DNA of 27,566 nt from Lingula anatina (GCF_001039355.2 NW_019775703.1:146739-174304), one strand, 5' to 3'. Counted from the stretch's first letter, positions 1-23,800 are shown. Numbers and translations are program-made. The notes: generated by a model not told the origin, from the letters alone.

Positions 1-417
1 GGTCCTTTTCACTCCTTTTCAACTGATTTTGATTTAACTTTTAGATTGGAAAAATTAAACTTGTAATGACCACTGCATTATAACTGTAAATGATTAGTCC
101 ACCTTTCATCTGGATCTCTCTCCGTTTTATATACATAGAGATTTTTTTCCTGACTATGAGTTACTTTTTTTTAGCATATTTTAATATTGAAATATCATGG
201 TAGTAATGAATTGATTTCTAAATAGTCTTCGACAAAACCATTCCAAATGTGAAGCGAAGGGGATTTGTGATTTGCAGTTTATAATGTGGTGTTTGCGACA
301 AGTATTTTTATGATTGCACCATGAAATCCCAGTTTATTTTATATATATTTCGAATTCACAATTACAACCCCACAGCTCAAAGTCACAAATGATCAGTTTG
401 CCAATAAAGCCTGATAC
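1..417. other. Intron of ALG12; no exon seen
   Basis: AT-rich DNA downstream of the last visible ALG12 exon. Neither strand shows a block like the expected ALG12 C-terminus. It is read as intron, with the terminal exon or exons off the window. Confidence 0.6.
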
Positions 418-3400
418 CTTTATTTCCTGCCTCCAGCTGATGGAGACGATACATAGCAGTTCCTCCGGGATAATTTAGGTGGGAGATATACAAAAAAGCT
501 CCAGTGGTACAGAGGTTGACTAACAGGTGCCCACAGGCACCCAGGGCCAGGAATTTACTCCACACAGACTTTTTTCTGTTGTTCCATCTAAGAATAAAAG
601 ATTTTACTTAACAGGTGGCATATGACATTATATGGTTTGGTACAAGTTAAGATTTTTGCCCATTGTAATGTGTAATATAACAGAGACATCACTGCTGTTC
701 AACTGTTCTATTCACTACAATGGGCGTAGATCTGAACTTGCCCCAGGGATGTCAATACACTGTTTATAATCCTCACTTCTCTTAGTCATGCCTGAACAGA
801 TCAAACTGAGCTAAAAAAAACTTCAATAACAAGAAATAATAATAATAATAATTTTATTTATTTGAAGCCCTACACAATGGCATTTCCCTTTTAGTATTTC
901 AGGATTCAGTTAATCACTATACTCACAATCTAGCACAGACTACTGCCGCAATGACATTCAACATCGGCACCACGTAGATTATAAACCTCAGCTCCTTGTG
1001 TGGAAGGACAGAGTAAAGGAGGACAAACCCTACCGCTGGAAAAGCAATGACCCCCAGTCTCCTGTCCAGGTAACAACCCAGGGGAATCAACACCATGCTG
1101 CTGGACATGGCTCTGGGCAAGGCTGAGTAGAAATACCACAGGAATGGGTGTGTCTGGCAATACTGGTTAAGGCTATGTATACTGATATCTATCATGTGTT
1201 TTGAATTTTCTCAGATCAGTCCATTAATGGTTTGGCAAAACGATAAGGTCTTCAAAATGATAAGGACTTCAAGGATACACCCCACTGAGAACTTTTATTG
1301 AGCACCACATTAAACCACCAGACCTCTCCTTCTGGCCACAGCCATCTCTGCCAGAACCACGAGTCCACCAATACTGTGGCTCCTGAAAGTTAAAAATGTA
1401 TTCATTAGATTATATTAACAATACAATTGCCTCATCATGCCTATAGATACTTCAAGGTTAAATGAATAGTTAAAGGGACATGACACATTTCAGTCCCCAT
1501 TTATAATTCAAATTTAAATACTGTTTTTGAAATTGCAGCCAATCTATCTGAAATCAGTGATAATATTTGTGTATATCATCTACAGATGACAAAAATCAGA
1601 TTAGTTCTGAAAATTACCTATAATACAAAACTTCACACACTTTCATCTCATATAAAAATATCAGTTGAAATTATCTTAATCAATCTAGACTAGTCTAACA
1701 ACAACATCTACCAAAAAAACAGAATTTGATAGCAATAAAAATTCGGTTTTGTCTGAAACAAGTACAAGTATATATTTGAAAATACTCACCAACCCATACC
1801 ACAGCTGCCAACACCCCATGTTTCAGCAGAGTCCCTATTTTAAGCCTCAAAGTAACTAACTCCATAAGAACCATAAGTCCCAGGAGGAGAACAAGTTCTG
1901 ATCTAAAGATGATCACAGCACAGCCAGATAGCCACACATAATGGGCGTGATCTTGTTTCAGCCACGCCTTCAGGGCCAGCAGGACTGCAAGGGTATTTTT
2001 ATTAAATAAAAAATAATAACAATAAATAACTTAAATAATAAAATAATTCATAAAGTTAACTTTACTCTGTATACGCATCATATTATACATTTTCCCCTAG
2101 CATATTCCAAGTTTTAATAACAAATTACTCTACGGGGAAAATATTGAGAAAAAAATATGATTTTTGCATCTTAGTAGAACTCTTCAAAGGGCTCATTCCC
2201 ACAGACACCATCTGTCTATGAAGATCGATCCAACTCTGTGTGGACTTTCACAGGAAAAAAAGGAAGTTACTGTAAGGAAAACTGTATTATTTGATACAAG
2301 CAGATGACCATGTTACATAAGAGACCAGACAATATATACATCATTCATGTCATGTATATTATAACTCACCTAATGCTAAGGCAAATATATTTGGCAGAGT
2401 CCTTGATGCATAAAACATGAAATGGAACTGTGACATGGTGACCAGCAGTAACCACTTTCCAGCCATTTGACCAAATATTCCTGACACTGCATTCTTAAAT
2501 TGTAGTAGTGACCACGCCACACATACACCAAGAACACCGCGCACTGCAAGGTAAAATATTGCTTTCAAATCCCAATCTTATAATGAGGATGTGCACCACG
2601 AGTTTCAGTTGTGAAAGAGAAAGAAAAAACAATGAGGACAACAACAGCAAATGAAAAGACAACTTTAAAATGAAGAATCATCCTTTCATCTGGATTATAT
2701 CACTGAAACCCTGTCTCAGATTCCAGTCACTGCTGTCACAGGCTCACAGCATTTTTATCTAAAACAGTAAATATTTCTATCCAGACTGAGATACTTACCA
2801 GTACATCAGACAAAAAGGATGATAGTAAAAATGAGAAGGATGAGAAATTAAGCCAATAACAAAGACAATAAAAAATCTGAAACAGTAGATAATGACAATG
2901 TACTATACATTATTCATCATATCCAGTATATCACTTACCAATCAACTGACTGACTAGTTTGGTCAGTCCAGCATAGTGAGCCAGAGTGACCAGAGGCCAT
3001 GAGACGGCAGATACAAATAGAGTTCCCAGGAAAGTCCTTGGTACCACTCCAGGAAATTCTAAGTGGTCATACTGGAGAGAGTTAAATAAGCATAAATTAT
3101 AATAAATTATGTCAACTGTCTCAGATACTAAGTGGCTATACTGGGGAACAATAGGAATAAATAATATTACTGAATTATAATGTTAATTGTATTAGATACT
3201 GGGTATAAACACTGGGGAGAAAAAAGAAAAAAATCATAATAAATTATGTAAACTGTCTATACGGCGTATGTGCACATAAATGCCAAAATGCCCATTGCAT
3301 GGTACTTCTGGAGATGAGTTTAAAGTGGGGGTTCTGAGGCACTACCCCCCCCCCCCCACCCACCCATGCACCCACCCACTTCCACCTGATCTTTGGTTTT

Positions 3401-3938
3401 GAATGGTTTTCTAAAATCATGCAGCAGCTTGATCAATGCAAATTGGTTTAGAAAAGTTTTACAGTTAGCTCTTAAATCAATTCGATACCTACTTCCTTGC
3501 TAATATTAAAGTTCCCATACATTAATTTAATGTTTTTTAAAGTTAGTACTCAATTAAAAAACACTGGGGTGTGAAGACCAAAGCCTGGGGTGCATTATTA
3601 CCCATACATATGGATTTTACAATGACGTTGATGTTTTTATACACTTTCTTTAACCACTGTTAAGCTTTAGTCAACTTCAAGGTCCACCAAGAGACGATGC
3701 ACAAGTTGAATATGTATCATGTACATGTCGGCCTGTACATGTACATGTACCGTGTACATGTGACTCTAAGACGGCTGACACATTTGTAAATGCACTAATG
3801 AGTTACCTGCGTTATATTCAGACCATGGTACAGAATATCATGTGAAGCTTGTAGATTAAAACTCTCCTCAACTTTAGTATAGGGACAAACTAATACGTGT
3901 CCCAGAACAACGAAATAGGTTAAAATTTCAGTGAGCAT
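418..3938 (-). CDS. ALG12: ALG12 alpha-1,6-mannosyltransferase, 3' end missing
   Basis: This gene encodes the ER-membrane enzyme that adds the eighth mannose (alpha-1,6) from Dol-P-Man to Man7GlcNAc2-PP-dolichol during N-glycan precursor assembly (GT22 family, GT-C fold). Coding exons in order are 3938-3807, 3071-2939, 2543-2370, 1984-1790, 1382-1279, 1153-927 and 587-418. All have GT/AG borders and the phase is kept throughout, giving 378 codons. The ATG at 3938 follows an in-frame TAG and opens a hydrophobic N-terminus. Residues 21-27 read TKVEESF, followed by NLQASHD. Later blocks also match the human protein as I recall it: [50 protein letters not shown] (298-306) and SHLNYPGG. The human protein is about 488 residues, so roughly 100 C-terminal residues should lie beyond the left edge. 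The donor after 418 (GTATCA) and the one after 1279 (GTATCC) are weak. Family assignment is very secure. Confidence 0.96.
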
Positions 3939-4075
3939 AGCCGATCTCTTCTGCTACTGCCTCGATTTGAGGCGAAACGGCAAGACAAGCTCCGAGTAAG
4001 TGTGATAGAAACCGGTGTGGAGAGTGACAAGGTGGGGGGGAGGATGTACAAGTTATAAATTTCCTATCCACTCCA

Positions 4076-4117
4076 TCTCTCTCTCTCTTCCTCTCTCTCT
4101 CTTTCTCTCTCTCTCTT
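4076..4117. repeat. CT/GA-rich microsatellite upstream of ALG12
   Basis: An imperfect CT tract with interrupting TTC and TTT, reading as GA repeats on the ALG12 sense strand. It lies about 140-180 bp upstream of the ALG12 ATG, so it falls in the 5' UTR or proximal promoter. No TATA box is evident nearby. A GAGA-type regulatory role is possible but not shown. Confidence 0.8.
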
Positions 4118-4410
4118 GTCATTTTGCGAAGGGAAATTTGGCCTATCCTGAAGATTGTTAGATAATTAGAATCGAATAAGAGCATATTACCCATTTTACC
4201 TACACTTTATTAGTTTACGGAAGCAAAAGGAAAGGGTCGGATAGAATTATGCAGCATAGCTGTATATCAGCAAGAATTTTATAGCTGGTGAGGCTGTAAT
4301 ATTACCATGCACATTAACTTCACGTTGCTTCTGCGAGACCACAGAATGACGACGGCATTCGACTAAGAAAGTGAAGAAAATGTCGAGGTCCTGACTCCCC
4401 CCCCCCCCCC

Positions 4411-4713
4411 GCAAGAAAACGCAGTAGATACTCCAGCGCAGTAGACTACTGCAATCATACTGCAAACCGCAGTAGACTACTGCAATCATACTGCAAACAT
4501 GCTTCAAATCTGCTTCGATTTGGGAGCTAATTAGCATATTTGAAACATGCTTCTATCATGCTGCCAATCTATCATGCATGCTCCTCTCTGTACAAACCTA
4601 TGTACTTTTTGGAATAGAATTGCAGTAGGCTATGCTGCATTTCTACTGCAGATATGCTCCACACCACTACTGCCTTAATGCTTTGCTACTTCGATACTAC
4701 TGCATTTTCGTGC
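4411..4713. mobile_element. Putative MITE with imperfect terminal inverted repeats
   Basis: The left end at 4411-4427 (gcaagaaaacgcagtag) is the inverted complement of the right end at 4697-4713 with 15 of 17 bases matching. The interior is full of gcagtag/ctactgc words in both orientations and has no convincing reading frame. C-rich runs flank both ends, so no target-site duplication can be read. It is interpreted as a non-autonomous DNA element of about 303 bp. A chance palindromic region is the alternative. Confidence 0.5.
4437..4498. repeat. Two perfect tandem copies of a 31-bp unit
   Basis: Copies lie at 4437-4467 and 4468-4498 and are identical. Each holds the 15-bp palindrome gcagtagactactgc followed by aatcatactgcaaac. 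They sit inside the putative MITE. Confidence 0.9.
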
Positions 4714-4731
4714 GCCCCCCTCCCCTCGATT

Positions 4732-4758
4732 AAAAAAAAAAAAAAAAAAAAAAAAAAA
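4732..4758. repeat. Poly-A tract of 27 bases
   Basis: An uninterrupted run of A directly after the putative MITE and its C-rich flank. No retroposon body is recognised beside it. Confidence 0.9.
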
Positions 4759-4906
4759 GCACACTAATGGTCCCCTCTTGAAACTAGAATTTTGACTAGC
4801 TGAATCATAGTTCTAAACCGTACCAAATGGCACCGTTCATCCTCTAAAATACGTAAAATTTTTGGGGCCCTCCGGGCGGGCAGAGGGGGGGGGGGTCCCT
4901 AACAAA

Positions 4907-4997
4907 AAAAGGATATCCCATAAGATCCTATAGCAGCCTATAGGAAATTGGGCCAATTTCCTATAGGATCTTATAGGATCTTATGGGATATCCTTTT
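4907..4997. repeat. Composite long hairpin (26-bp outer and 15-bp inner stems)
   Basis: The outer arms 4907-4932 and 4972-4997 are perfect inverted complements. The inner arms 4937-4951 and 4953-4967 are also perfect, with a single-base centre at 4952. Only a few bases between the two stems are unpaired. Related words (aggatcctatagg) continue to about 5011, so the element may be slightly longer. Confidence 0.85.
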
Positions 4998-6425
4998 AGG
5001 ATCCTATAGGACTTTTTCCTGAGGGGTCGGCTTCGTATTCGCGGACACCGGCCCCCGTTCAAATAACCCTGGATCCACCCTTGTATTTACCAATTACATG
5101 TACAATGTATAAGATGTCATGGATAGAAAACGACAAAACTTCCTTTATTAACTTCGTTCTCATCCTGGTAGTGCCCCGATAAATGGCTGGTTGTGGTCTC
5201 TGCAACATCTACATGTACCGTGTTTAACTTTTGCCATAGGAGAGCTCAATCTTGGAACAAATGTAAATTTTTGCGTTGTAAACATTTTGATAATAGGCCT
5301 ATCTTATTGTAGTTATTACTGACTTCTGATCTCCGGTTGTAAAGCTGAATTTTTAAGTTCCATTCTCTTTCAGTCCATCTTCAGTATATTAATCATGAAA
5401 GAATAACTGGAAAACTTCCATGATTAAACATAACGTACTTAAAGTCTTGACAAGCCTCGGATTTTAGGCTACTCTTCTTTTATATAAAAGAAAATAAAAC
5501 AAAATAAAGCACATGTTGGTGTTTAAGTAAAAAGGTTCACTTTGATAATATTTGAATAAAGATACAGCTTTAAACTCGTAGACTCATTTTAACAATGTGC
5601 TGATGACTACGTGTGGTACACAGGTACACGAGGTGATTTCACTTGTTACATAAATTAAGAAACCTGGAATTGATTGCGTGTCTAATTCTGATTGATAACA
5701 ATAATTCAAAAACAAATGAGAGCAAAGAGAAGCTTACTCCAAATACAGATCAAAAATTACTGTTCAAAAATCACTGACAGCCAACGATCTTTTGGTCCCC
5801 ATAATTAACATATGAGCTTTAAAGCAACACGTTCTAAGTCAAACTTGTAAGCTCTAAACACTAGCTCGGTCGATTCTTTATCATGACTAGGCAACTTATG
5901 TGCGCCTCTTCTTTTACCTGGTACACGCACAATTAATTTTTCGAACACAACCATTTCAACTCCGAAGCAAACAAACTTCTTTCAGAGCCACAGATACAAA
6001 GAATAGGCCTACTGCGCAAATGCAAATGGCACAAAGAACCAATGCCTACACGGACATGTATGTATTATACTGTCTCATCAAATGTATAAAAATGAAAAAA
6101 AAAAAAACATCACAGCTAAAATAGCACGTCTTAAAACACATTACAAAAAAGCACAATGTATCATTAAAAATATAATAAGATGCATGGCTACAATGCAATT
6201 TTATAATTGGTTGGTGTAGATAAACTACAGCTAAATAAAAGCAGCTGTTGAGCCATTTTTCAAACATGGTCAGAATTTGCGTAAGTTGGTTCTTATATAA
6301 TTCAAAGTTACTGTGGAAGTGTATTAATTCATAGGCCACGCCGCCCGGTATCATAAAATCGCCTCATAAACCTGCTGTCTGTGAACCTCATCCTGCGATT
6401 CCTTCAGTTCCCGTGGTGACAAAAC
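4998..6425. other. Intergenic region between the Mesh-like gene and ALG12; no gene
   Basis: AT-rich DNA between the stop codon of the upstream Mesh-like gene and the hairpin. Short open frames are present on both strands but carry no recognisable domain and have AT-biased low-complexity composition. The Mesh-like 3' UTR should lie in the right part. No clear AATAAA in gene orientation was seen close to the stop. Confidence 0.55.
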
Positions 6426-17812
<11,387 letters not shown>

Positions 17813-18085
17813 AATAGCCGCCAAGTAAATGAGGGGGGAAGAACGGAATATTGATCTTAAAGGGAAAGTAGGTCATTGGGAATTCCGGCGAACCCGGATA
17901 TAGCTGTGTGCATGACTTCTGATTCATTTTATGGCTTCAAAACTGAATAATCATGAATAATGTTACATGTATTTATTACCACTGTTAAGTGTCCCTGGGT
18001 ACTGTTTTTTTATAACAGTGGGATGAATCCTGGACACCCACGCTTTTTATTCAAGTGCGAGGACGAAAACACACGCACATACACC

Positions 18086-18088
<3 letters not shown>

Positions 18089-18130
<42 letters not shown>
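18089..18130. repeat. (AC)n microsatellite, 21 units
   Basis: Perfect AC dinucleotide run about 280 bp upstream of the presumed start codon of the Mesh-like gene. Confidence 0.97.
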
Positions 18131-18131
<1 letters not shown>

Positions 18132-18232
18132 GTTCACATCATCTGAAGGCTTTTCACCATGGCTTAGATATGATTTCTATGCAATGAGGTTTTTTTTAAA
18201 AGCGGCCTGTTATTCCTGAGTCTCAGGGTGAT

Positions 18233-18266
18233 GCGATACGATACGATACGATACGCATACGCATAC
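18233..18266. repeat. ATACG pentamer / GCATAC array
   Basis: Four or so copies of ATACG followed by two of CATACG make a short mixed tandem array. Confidence 0.9.
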
Positions 18267-18956
18267 TCAAGTTAAGTCCGTCTTTTATGTTTTCTTTAAT
18301 ATTTTTTTTTCCTTTTTAAGTTTCCGGAGATACTATACTGTGCAGTGAAAGTGGATGTTATAGTTTATAATGTCTATCAGTAAAATTATAATTATTTTAT
18401 AAAGTAAAATGGTAAAATGTGAAAGTCGGACGTCTAGCGGTGACTGAAAATAAAAACGAAACGCCACACCCACTGGACTACGCCATGCTGGTCGTTATTC
18501 ATTTCAAAATAATCAGTTAAATGTACTTTTTATTTACAAAAAAATATTCATTGATTTTAGTTAAATTACTATGTTTCAAATTTGAGATAAGGATATGAAT
18601 GTAAGGACTACTAGTTCGCCGTAAATGTGAAGCACATATTCACATTGGGTCATCAACATGAAAAGTGGTAGTACATGTAACTTGGATTTCAAAAGAATTT
18701 TCTAGTATGAAATAAGAATCATGATGTAAGACGCAGGATCGGTACTGTCTGTAGTCTAAGGTTGCAGCAGAGCTGGTGTTCGGTTCAAATTACGAGGAAG
18801 ATTTCTGTGTGGGCACATCTACTTCCTTACTAAGTAAATTGGAATCCCTATGAGTACGTTGCAGTATTAATCACAACCGCGTGATAACTCTCACGTACAC
18901 TTGGGGTCCTGGAGATTTTTTTTTTTTTTTTTTTTTTGGGGGGGGGGGTAATATAC

Positions 18957-19133
18957 AGTTATTAGGTGTACATGTACGTTTTTTTTATCGTACATTGGGT
19001 GTACTAAACTGTTATGACTGTTATTAGATTACATGTACGTTTTTTTATTATTTATTGTACATTTGGTGTCCTAAACTGTTATTAGATGTAGATCTACGTT
19101 CTAATTTCATAATGTGCATTGGGTGTTTTATAC
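18957..19133. repeat. Degenerate tandem repeat, three units of about 60 bp
   Basis: Each unit begins gttattag, continues with a palindromic acatgtac or agatct word and cgtt, passes through a T-rich stretch, and ends with gtacattgggtgt and ctaaact or a variant. Units start at about 18957, 19020 and 19078. Divergence between units shows an old duplication. Confidence 0.75.
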
Positions 19134-19831
19134 TTAATTAAGTCTCGCGGCGATTTAATATTCGAATCTATAAGTGCATTTTGTAGTGTTAAAGATGTGT
19201 GACGTATAGACGGAAAACTCATATTTTCAGGAAGAAAAATCGCAGTACAAGGAAGAAAACACAAGCCTCGTGATACACTACTCAGTAAACCGGAGGAGGG
19301 CAAAGTCAACTCTTGAACCGTAGTCATGGAAATAAAAAAAAAAAAATTTCTTTTTTATCCTGGAAGTAACGGCATTAGTGCATGCAGAAATTTGGTTTTT
19401 AAAATACTGCGATAGTACAGTTACGGTTAAGTTAACTTGGCTTATTTATCCCTTTTTATATGTAGTCTAAAGTCCAGTCTGCTTTTTGCCAACCATCCAC
19501 ATGTACAGGGGTATGTAACGCCTCACAACATGAACTTAACCCGATAAATAACCCCCGTTCTTTATGTTATAAATAGGGAAGAAAAAATACAGTAGCATAC
19601 GAATTGTGCTATAATATCATTGTTGGCCACAGTTTTCCGCAGAGCTACATGTATACTCGAATTTCGAACGATTTGAACTAAACGTTTTAGATGTTCTGTA
19701 AAAAGCAAGACCTTTATTAAATTGTTTTCTCAGAGGTGCACAGCAGATCAATAAGCGGAGGTCAAGCAAGCAACGTTAAAGATTACTTCAAAATAATAAA
19801 AAAAACTTAATTAACGTTAAACTCTAATATT

Positions 19832-19880
19832 TTTGTTGTTGTTGTTGTTGTTGTTGTTGTGTGTGTGTGTGTGTGTGTGT
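19832..19880. repeat. (TTG)n followed by (GT)n compound microsatellite
   Basis: About nine TTG units pass directly into about ten GT units. Confidence 0.95.
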
Positions 19881-19955
19881 TCATTTTGATTTAACAAAAG
19901 CAGCATCATCACTTTTAATATCAAATTTATTTATCATGTATGTAGTTATATAATA

Positions 19956-20174
19956 CCCCCTTTACACTGGACGGCGTCCTTTCTGCGTCCTCTCTGCGAC
20001 CATGAAATTTGGCATCGCTGTGGTCTTAATAAGGAGGCACGAGCATTAATTTTGTATCAGAATGAATGCTCAATGATCGGCCAGTTGTCGGCACGTAAAA
20101 TATTATAATTTTTTAACTCTCAAATGGGGCCGGACTGCTGGACGCAGAAAGGACGCCGTCCAGTGTAAAGGGGG
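19956..20174. mobile_element. MITE with perfect 35-bp terminal inverted repeats
   Basis: The left end 19956-19990, starting ccccctttacactggacggc, is the exact inverted complement of the right end 20140-20174. The 149-bp interior has no coding capacity. The size, TIR length and lack of a gene fit a non-autonomous DNA transposon. No convincing target-site duplication is seen: the left flank is atataata and the right flank is cttaagag. The superfamily is therefore left open. It lies about 640 bp downstream of the FAS1 gene stop codon. Confidence 0.88.
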
Positions 20175-20814
20175 CTTAAGAGAATGCATTACATTGAAAA
20201 AATAAAGAAAAGTTTCCGAGTACAAGTTATGATTATGAGTATAAAATAATATAATTTTCAATAATATGTAGACCAGCTGTTTCATTAAAAAAAAAAAAAA
20301 ACTGAGGGCAATAAGAACAATGGATAAACTATTACTGAAGCCTAGCATATTTTTCATATACATGTAGTGCGCGAAGAAGTCGCACCTAATGCAATATTCC
20401 GTCCTATTCCAAATGTCTGTAAACACATTTGTAATCTCAATAAATCTTTTAGGAGAGATTCTGCAGTCAGATTTAACATAACTTTAAAAAAACAGAAATT
20501 AATTGTTAATTCATCACTGGGCGTTTACGATCTGTAGGTACACCCATACATTGATATATACAGGTATATCGATATTTTCCTTGTAAAAAATATATATATA
20601 TATAAAGGCCTATCGTATGGATTTCTGCACTTTTTGAGAATAGCTGGATTTCTTATGCAAGATCTTTTTTCGTTAGAGTGAGGGCACATACACCGTATTT
20701 TTTAAATACAATGTCCATTTCACACTACGTTGCAGGGTCCTTCTTGCGTATGCATATGCTCCACGTCCGTGGCTACTATATTGCATTCATTTCATCATCA
20801 CTGACAACTAACAA

Positions 20815-23800
20815 TCAGAGTCTAATTTCATTAAAACCCCTTCCCATTTCCTTCTCGAAATCGAACTTTTCATGAAATATCTTCTCGTAAACCATGGGAA
20901 TTTCGTTACTCTCTACTCCTTTCCCTTCTTCCTCTACATCCGGTTCCGATGAAAGGAGATCCGCCATTGAGGGGGGAAGAAGCACGCGGTTGATTGCATG
21001 CATGACTCCATTAGTTGTGGACACGTCGGGATAGGTGACACGTGCGTTGTTAACCTTGAGGACGTGGTACCCTGTAAAAGATAGCGGTTGTGTTCAGACC
21101 AATACATTATTCATAATCTAAAGGCAATTCTTTCCCGTAACACGTTGCAAAATTACAATAGGCCTAATTGTGTAATGTACCAATCATTAATTAATAAAAT
21201 TTGAATAAAATAAAATAATACATTTGAGTTCGAGTAAGTACATAAGACTTACATAATTTTTCAAACTGAAAAACACATTTACGTCGAGAAAAACAATACA
21301 GGTCTAAGGCAGTTCAAGTACCATTTTGAGGGGCCCTAAAGTTACAAAACAAAAATGAACTTACTTCGACAGGCATGCACTTTGATAGCATCGCCTTCAA
21401 AAGTGGTGACGTTGTCGTAATTGACCAGCCCAGCCGCGTAGTACGTCAGGTTTACGACATGATACAAAAGGACCTCTACAAAATAAAGTAAATCGTACAA
21501 TGAATCTCCGATACGACACTTTAAAGCCTGGTGATGATTGGTCTTGGCAAAAGTAAGAAAGTGGCATAATGCTTGTACGTTGTTGGACCCACTTTTTTTA
21601 CATACCTGTATCCGTTTATAACTTGATATTTACAAAATGAAAATAAATTTGTGCTTTAACGCCTTTTCATATTAAGATTATGCAGTTTTAGTCGTTTGAT
21701 TGCTATGCTTGTGGCAATTTTATCATATTGCAATATCTTAATTTTTTTTAAATAACTAGACAAATAGAGACATATTGGTCATGCACAGGAGAGTTCATGG
21801 GGGGGGAGGGGGTCTTTTCCCCCTTTTGCATAGTAATGTGGCAGGTGCGCCCTCCTCTATATTTAATCAAAAGGTGAAACACATATCTGAGACCAACAGA
21901 ATTAGTAGAAAAAGTCCCAGATCGTTTCATGTCATTTTTCCCAAGTGTTTCCTCCCAGGAGGAGGAGTTAACACCCCCCCCTTGCTGATATCCATTCATT
22001 TCACCCCTACCTTTAAGAACTGTAGAATTGTTGAGCAACATCTTTCTCACACCAGGTGGAAGCTTCCTGAAAGCTTCGTTGGTTGGAGCGAACAAAGTCA
22101 ACGGACCATCTCCTGCGTGAGGGACAGAGATTATTATAAATTTTTACATATATATAATATCATACGTAAGCGTCGGCTCTATGGCTTAGTTGGTTAAAGC
22201 GCCTGTCTAGTAAACAGGAGATCCTGGGTTCGAATCCCAGTAGGGCCTCTTTTTGTTTGCCCGTTTATTTAAAATAGTACAACATAAATGGAGAATTAGA
22301 ATTGAGGTTCGTATCTTGGGTAGCTCTACATATTTTCACTGAAATCTAACTGATTTTTTAAAACATGTAATCTCATATTGGTATAAAAAGAACACACATC
22401 TAACTCAAGAGATATTACTTGTAAAAGATCTAAAAAACGTTGGCATAAAATATTTTGAATGGTCGTCAAAGCCAAACGTTGAAACTGCGGTTAAAATTCG
22501 TTTTACCGAGTTTTTTCATTTGCCTCAACAACAACTGAACAAAAAATAATCTAACATTTAACAGATCATAAACGCATTCTCTCCGAGATGAAACCATTCC
22601 ACCAAGTACCTTTTAAAGCACCGGTCAAGCCAGTGGCATTAAGGCATCTCTTCAACACCCTGAAATCCGGGCATTTCTCCACTACTCCACCAGAAGTATC
22701 CACTGGGATGGACGTAATCACCTTTCCGACCAGATGGATAACGCCATTGGTCGCGTTGATGTCGGCTTTCCAGACAGGGCTACCCGACGCAGTGATGAGC
22801 TGAAGAATAAAACGACGCATTTACAGATAACTGGGCACAAAATATGTCAGTAAAATCACGTTTAAATTATTCTTTAGCTGTTTGTTTGTTTGTTTGTTTG
22901 TTTTGCTACACAAGACGACCCTTTCCTCGCAGCTGACAAACCTGTTAATGGTCAATGCGTTTTTTTACCCTCTAAATAAGGAAAAAATTCTGCTGCTTTT
23001 GCCCCCACTTTACTCTCTATTTGAAATAACCATTTTCGGTATTGTCAACTCAAGCTCGTAGGAAAAAAATCACCTGGTAACTGCTCAGAAAATGTAGCGA
23101 CGGTGAAGGGGTGAGGCCTCTGCTACCTGCGCTTATGACTGTCGTTGGTGAATGAAGTAAAAGGGCTTACCCCCCCCCCCCCCCGCCCCTCCACCTCCTC
23201 CGGTTCTTGCGTTTTTACACAGTTCATTAATTACCTAAATGTTTATTATAGCCTACGGGGGAGTATTTGAAATGAAACAATGATTCGGAATTCCTGGAAA
23301 TATTATCTTTCTGACTTCTGTCTGATATTTTCCATACCTTGGAACCTTTGGGGTGTTTTCTCGGGTAGACATTGATTCTAAGGCTTTTATCTTTGTACAG
23401 CGTGGGGATCGTTTTCTCGTCATCGCCCATTAGCTCCGAAGCCATTACTCGCCCGTTGATCACGTGATACTTCAAGATCGCCTGCAGCGCCGTCTTGTGG
23501 ATGATCAGGTAAAATTTTACCCAGGCCGGCAGACGAGATATGGCACGGTCACTAGGTACGAAGACAGTGAAGGGTCCTGTTTTTAATAGAAAAAAAGGAA
23601 AATGTATCGTAAAACACTGTGAAAAGCCGCATACTTATTTATTCTTCATAAAATCTAAATAAAATTCTTTACTGTTGACACTGTGATATAATTATATAAT
23701 AAAGAACGTGCAAACTGCCAAACATATCCATATTCCTCGCATTAGGGATAAAAACCCCTAGACCAAAATAATTATAAGAATACTATATGGATACATGGAC

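Larger units (their letters stand above)
17813..18956. other. Region upstream of the Mesh-like gene; no further coding seen
   Basis: Contains the presumed 5' UTR and promoter of the Mesh-like gene, or a further 5' exon if the upstream-exon model is right. I see no clear TATA box in gene orientation. It also holds an (AC)n run, an ATACG pentamer array and a T/G homopolymer pair at about 18917-18949. Open frames here are short and unlike any known family. Confidence 0.5.

Noticed and set aside
3928-4194. Frame with Arg-Glu-Lys repeats overlapping ALG12 exon 1 on the same strand
   Set aside because: It is a different reading frame across the GA tract; the ALG12 frame with its own ATG explains the sequence.
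4437-4498. Possible start of a CRISPR-like array
   Set aside because: Only two directly adjacent copies without spacers, in an animal genome.
5900-6354. Short frames on both strands between ALG12 and the Mesh-like gene
   Set aside because: They overlap on opposite strands, are AT-rich and have no recognisable domain; probably 3' UTR or intergenic DNA.
20103-20426. Minus-strand frame downstream of the FAS1 stop codon
   Set aside because: It runs into the MITE terminal repeat and poly-A/T tracts and shows no domain.
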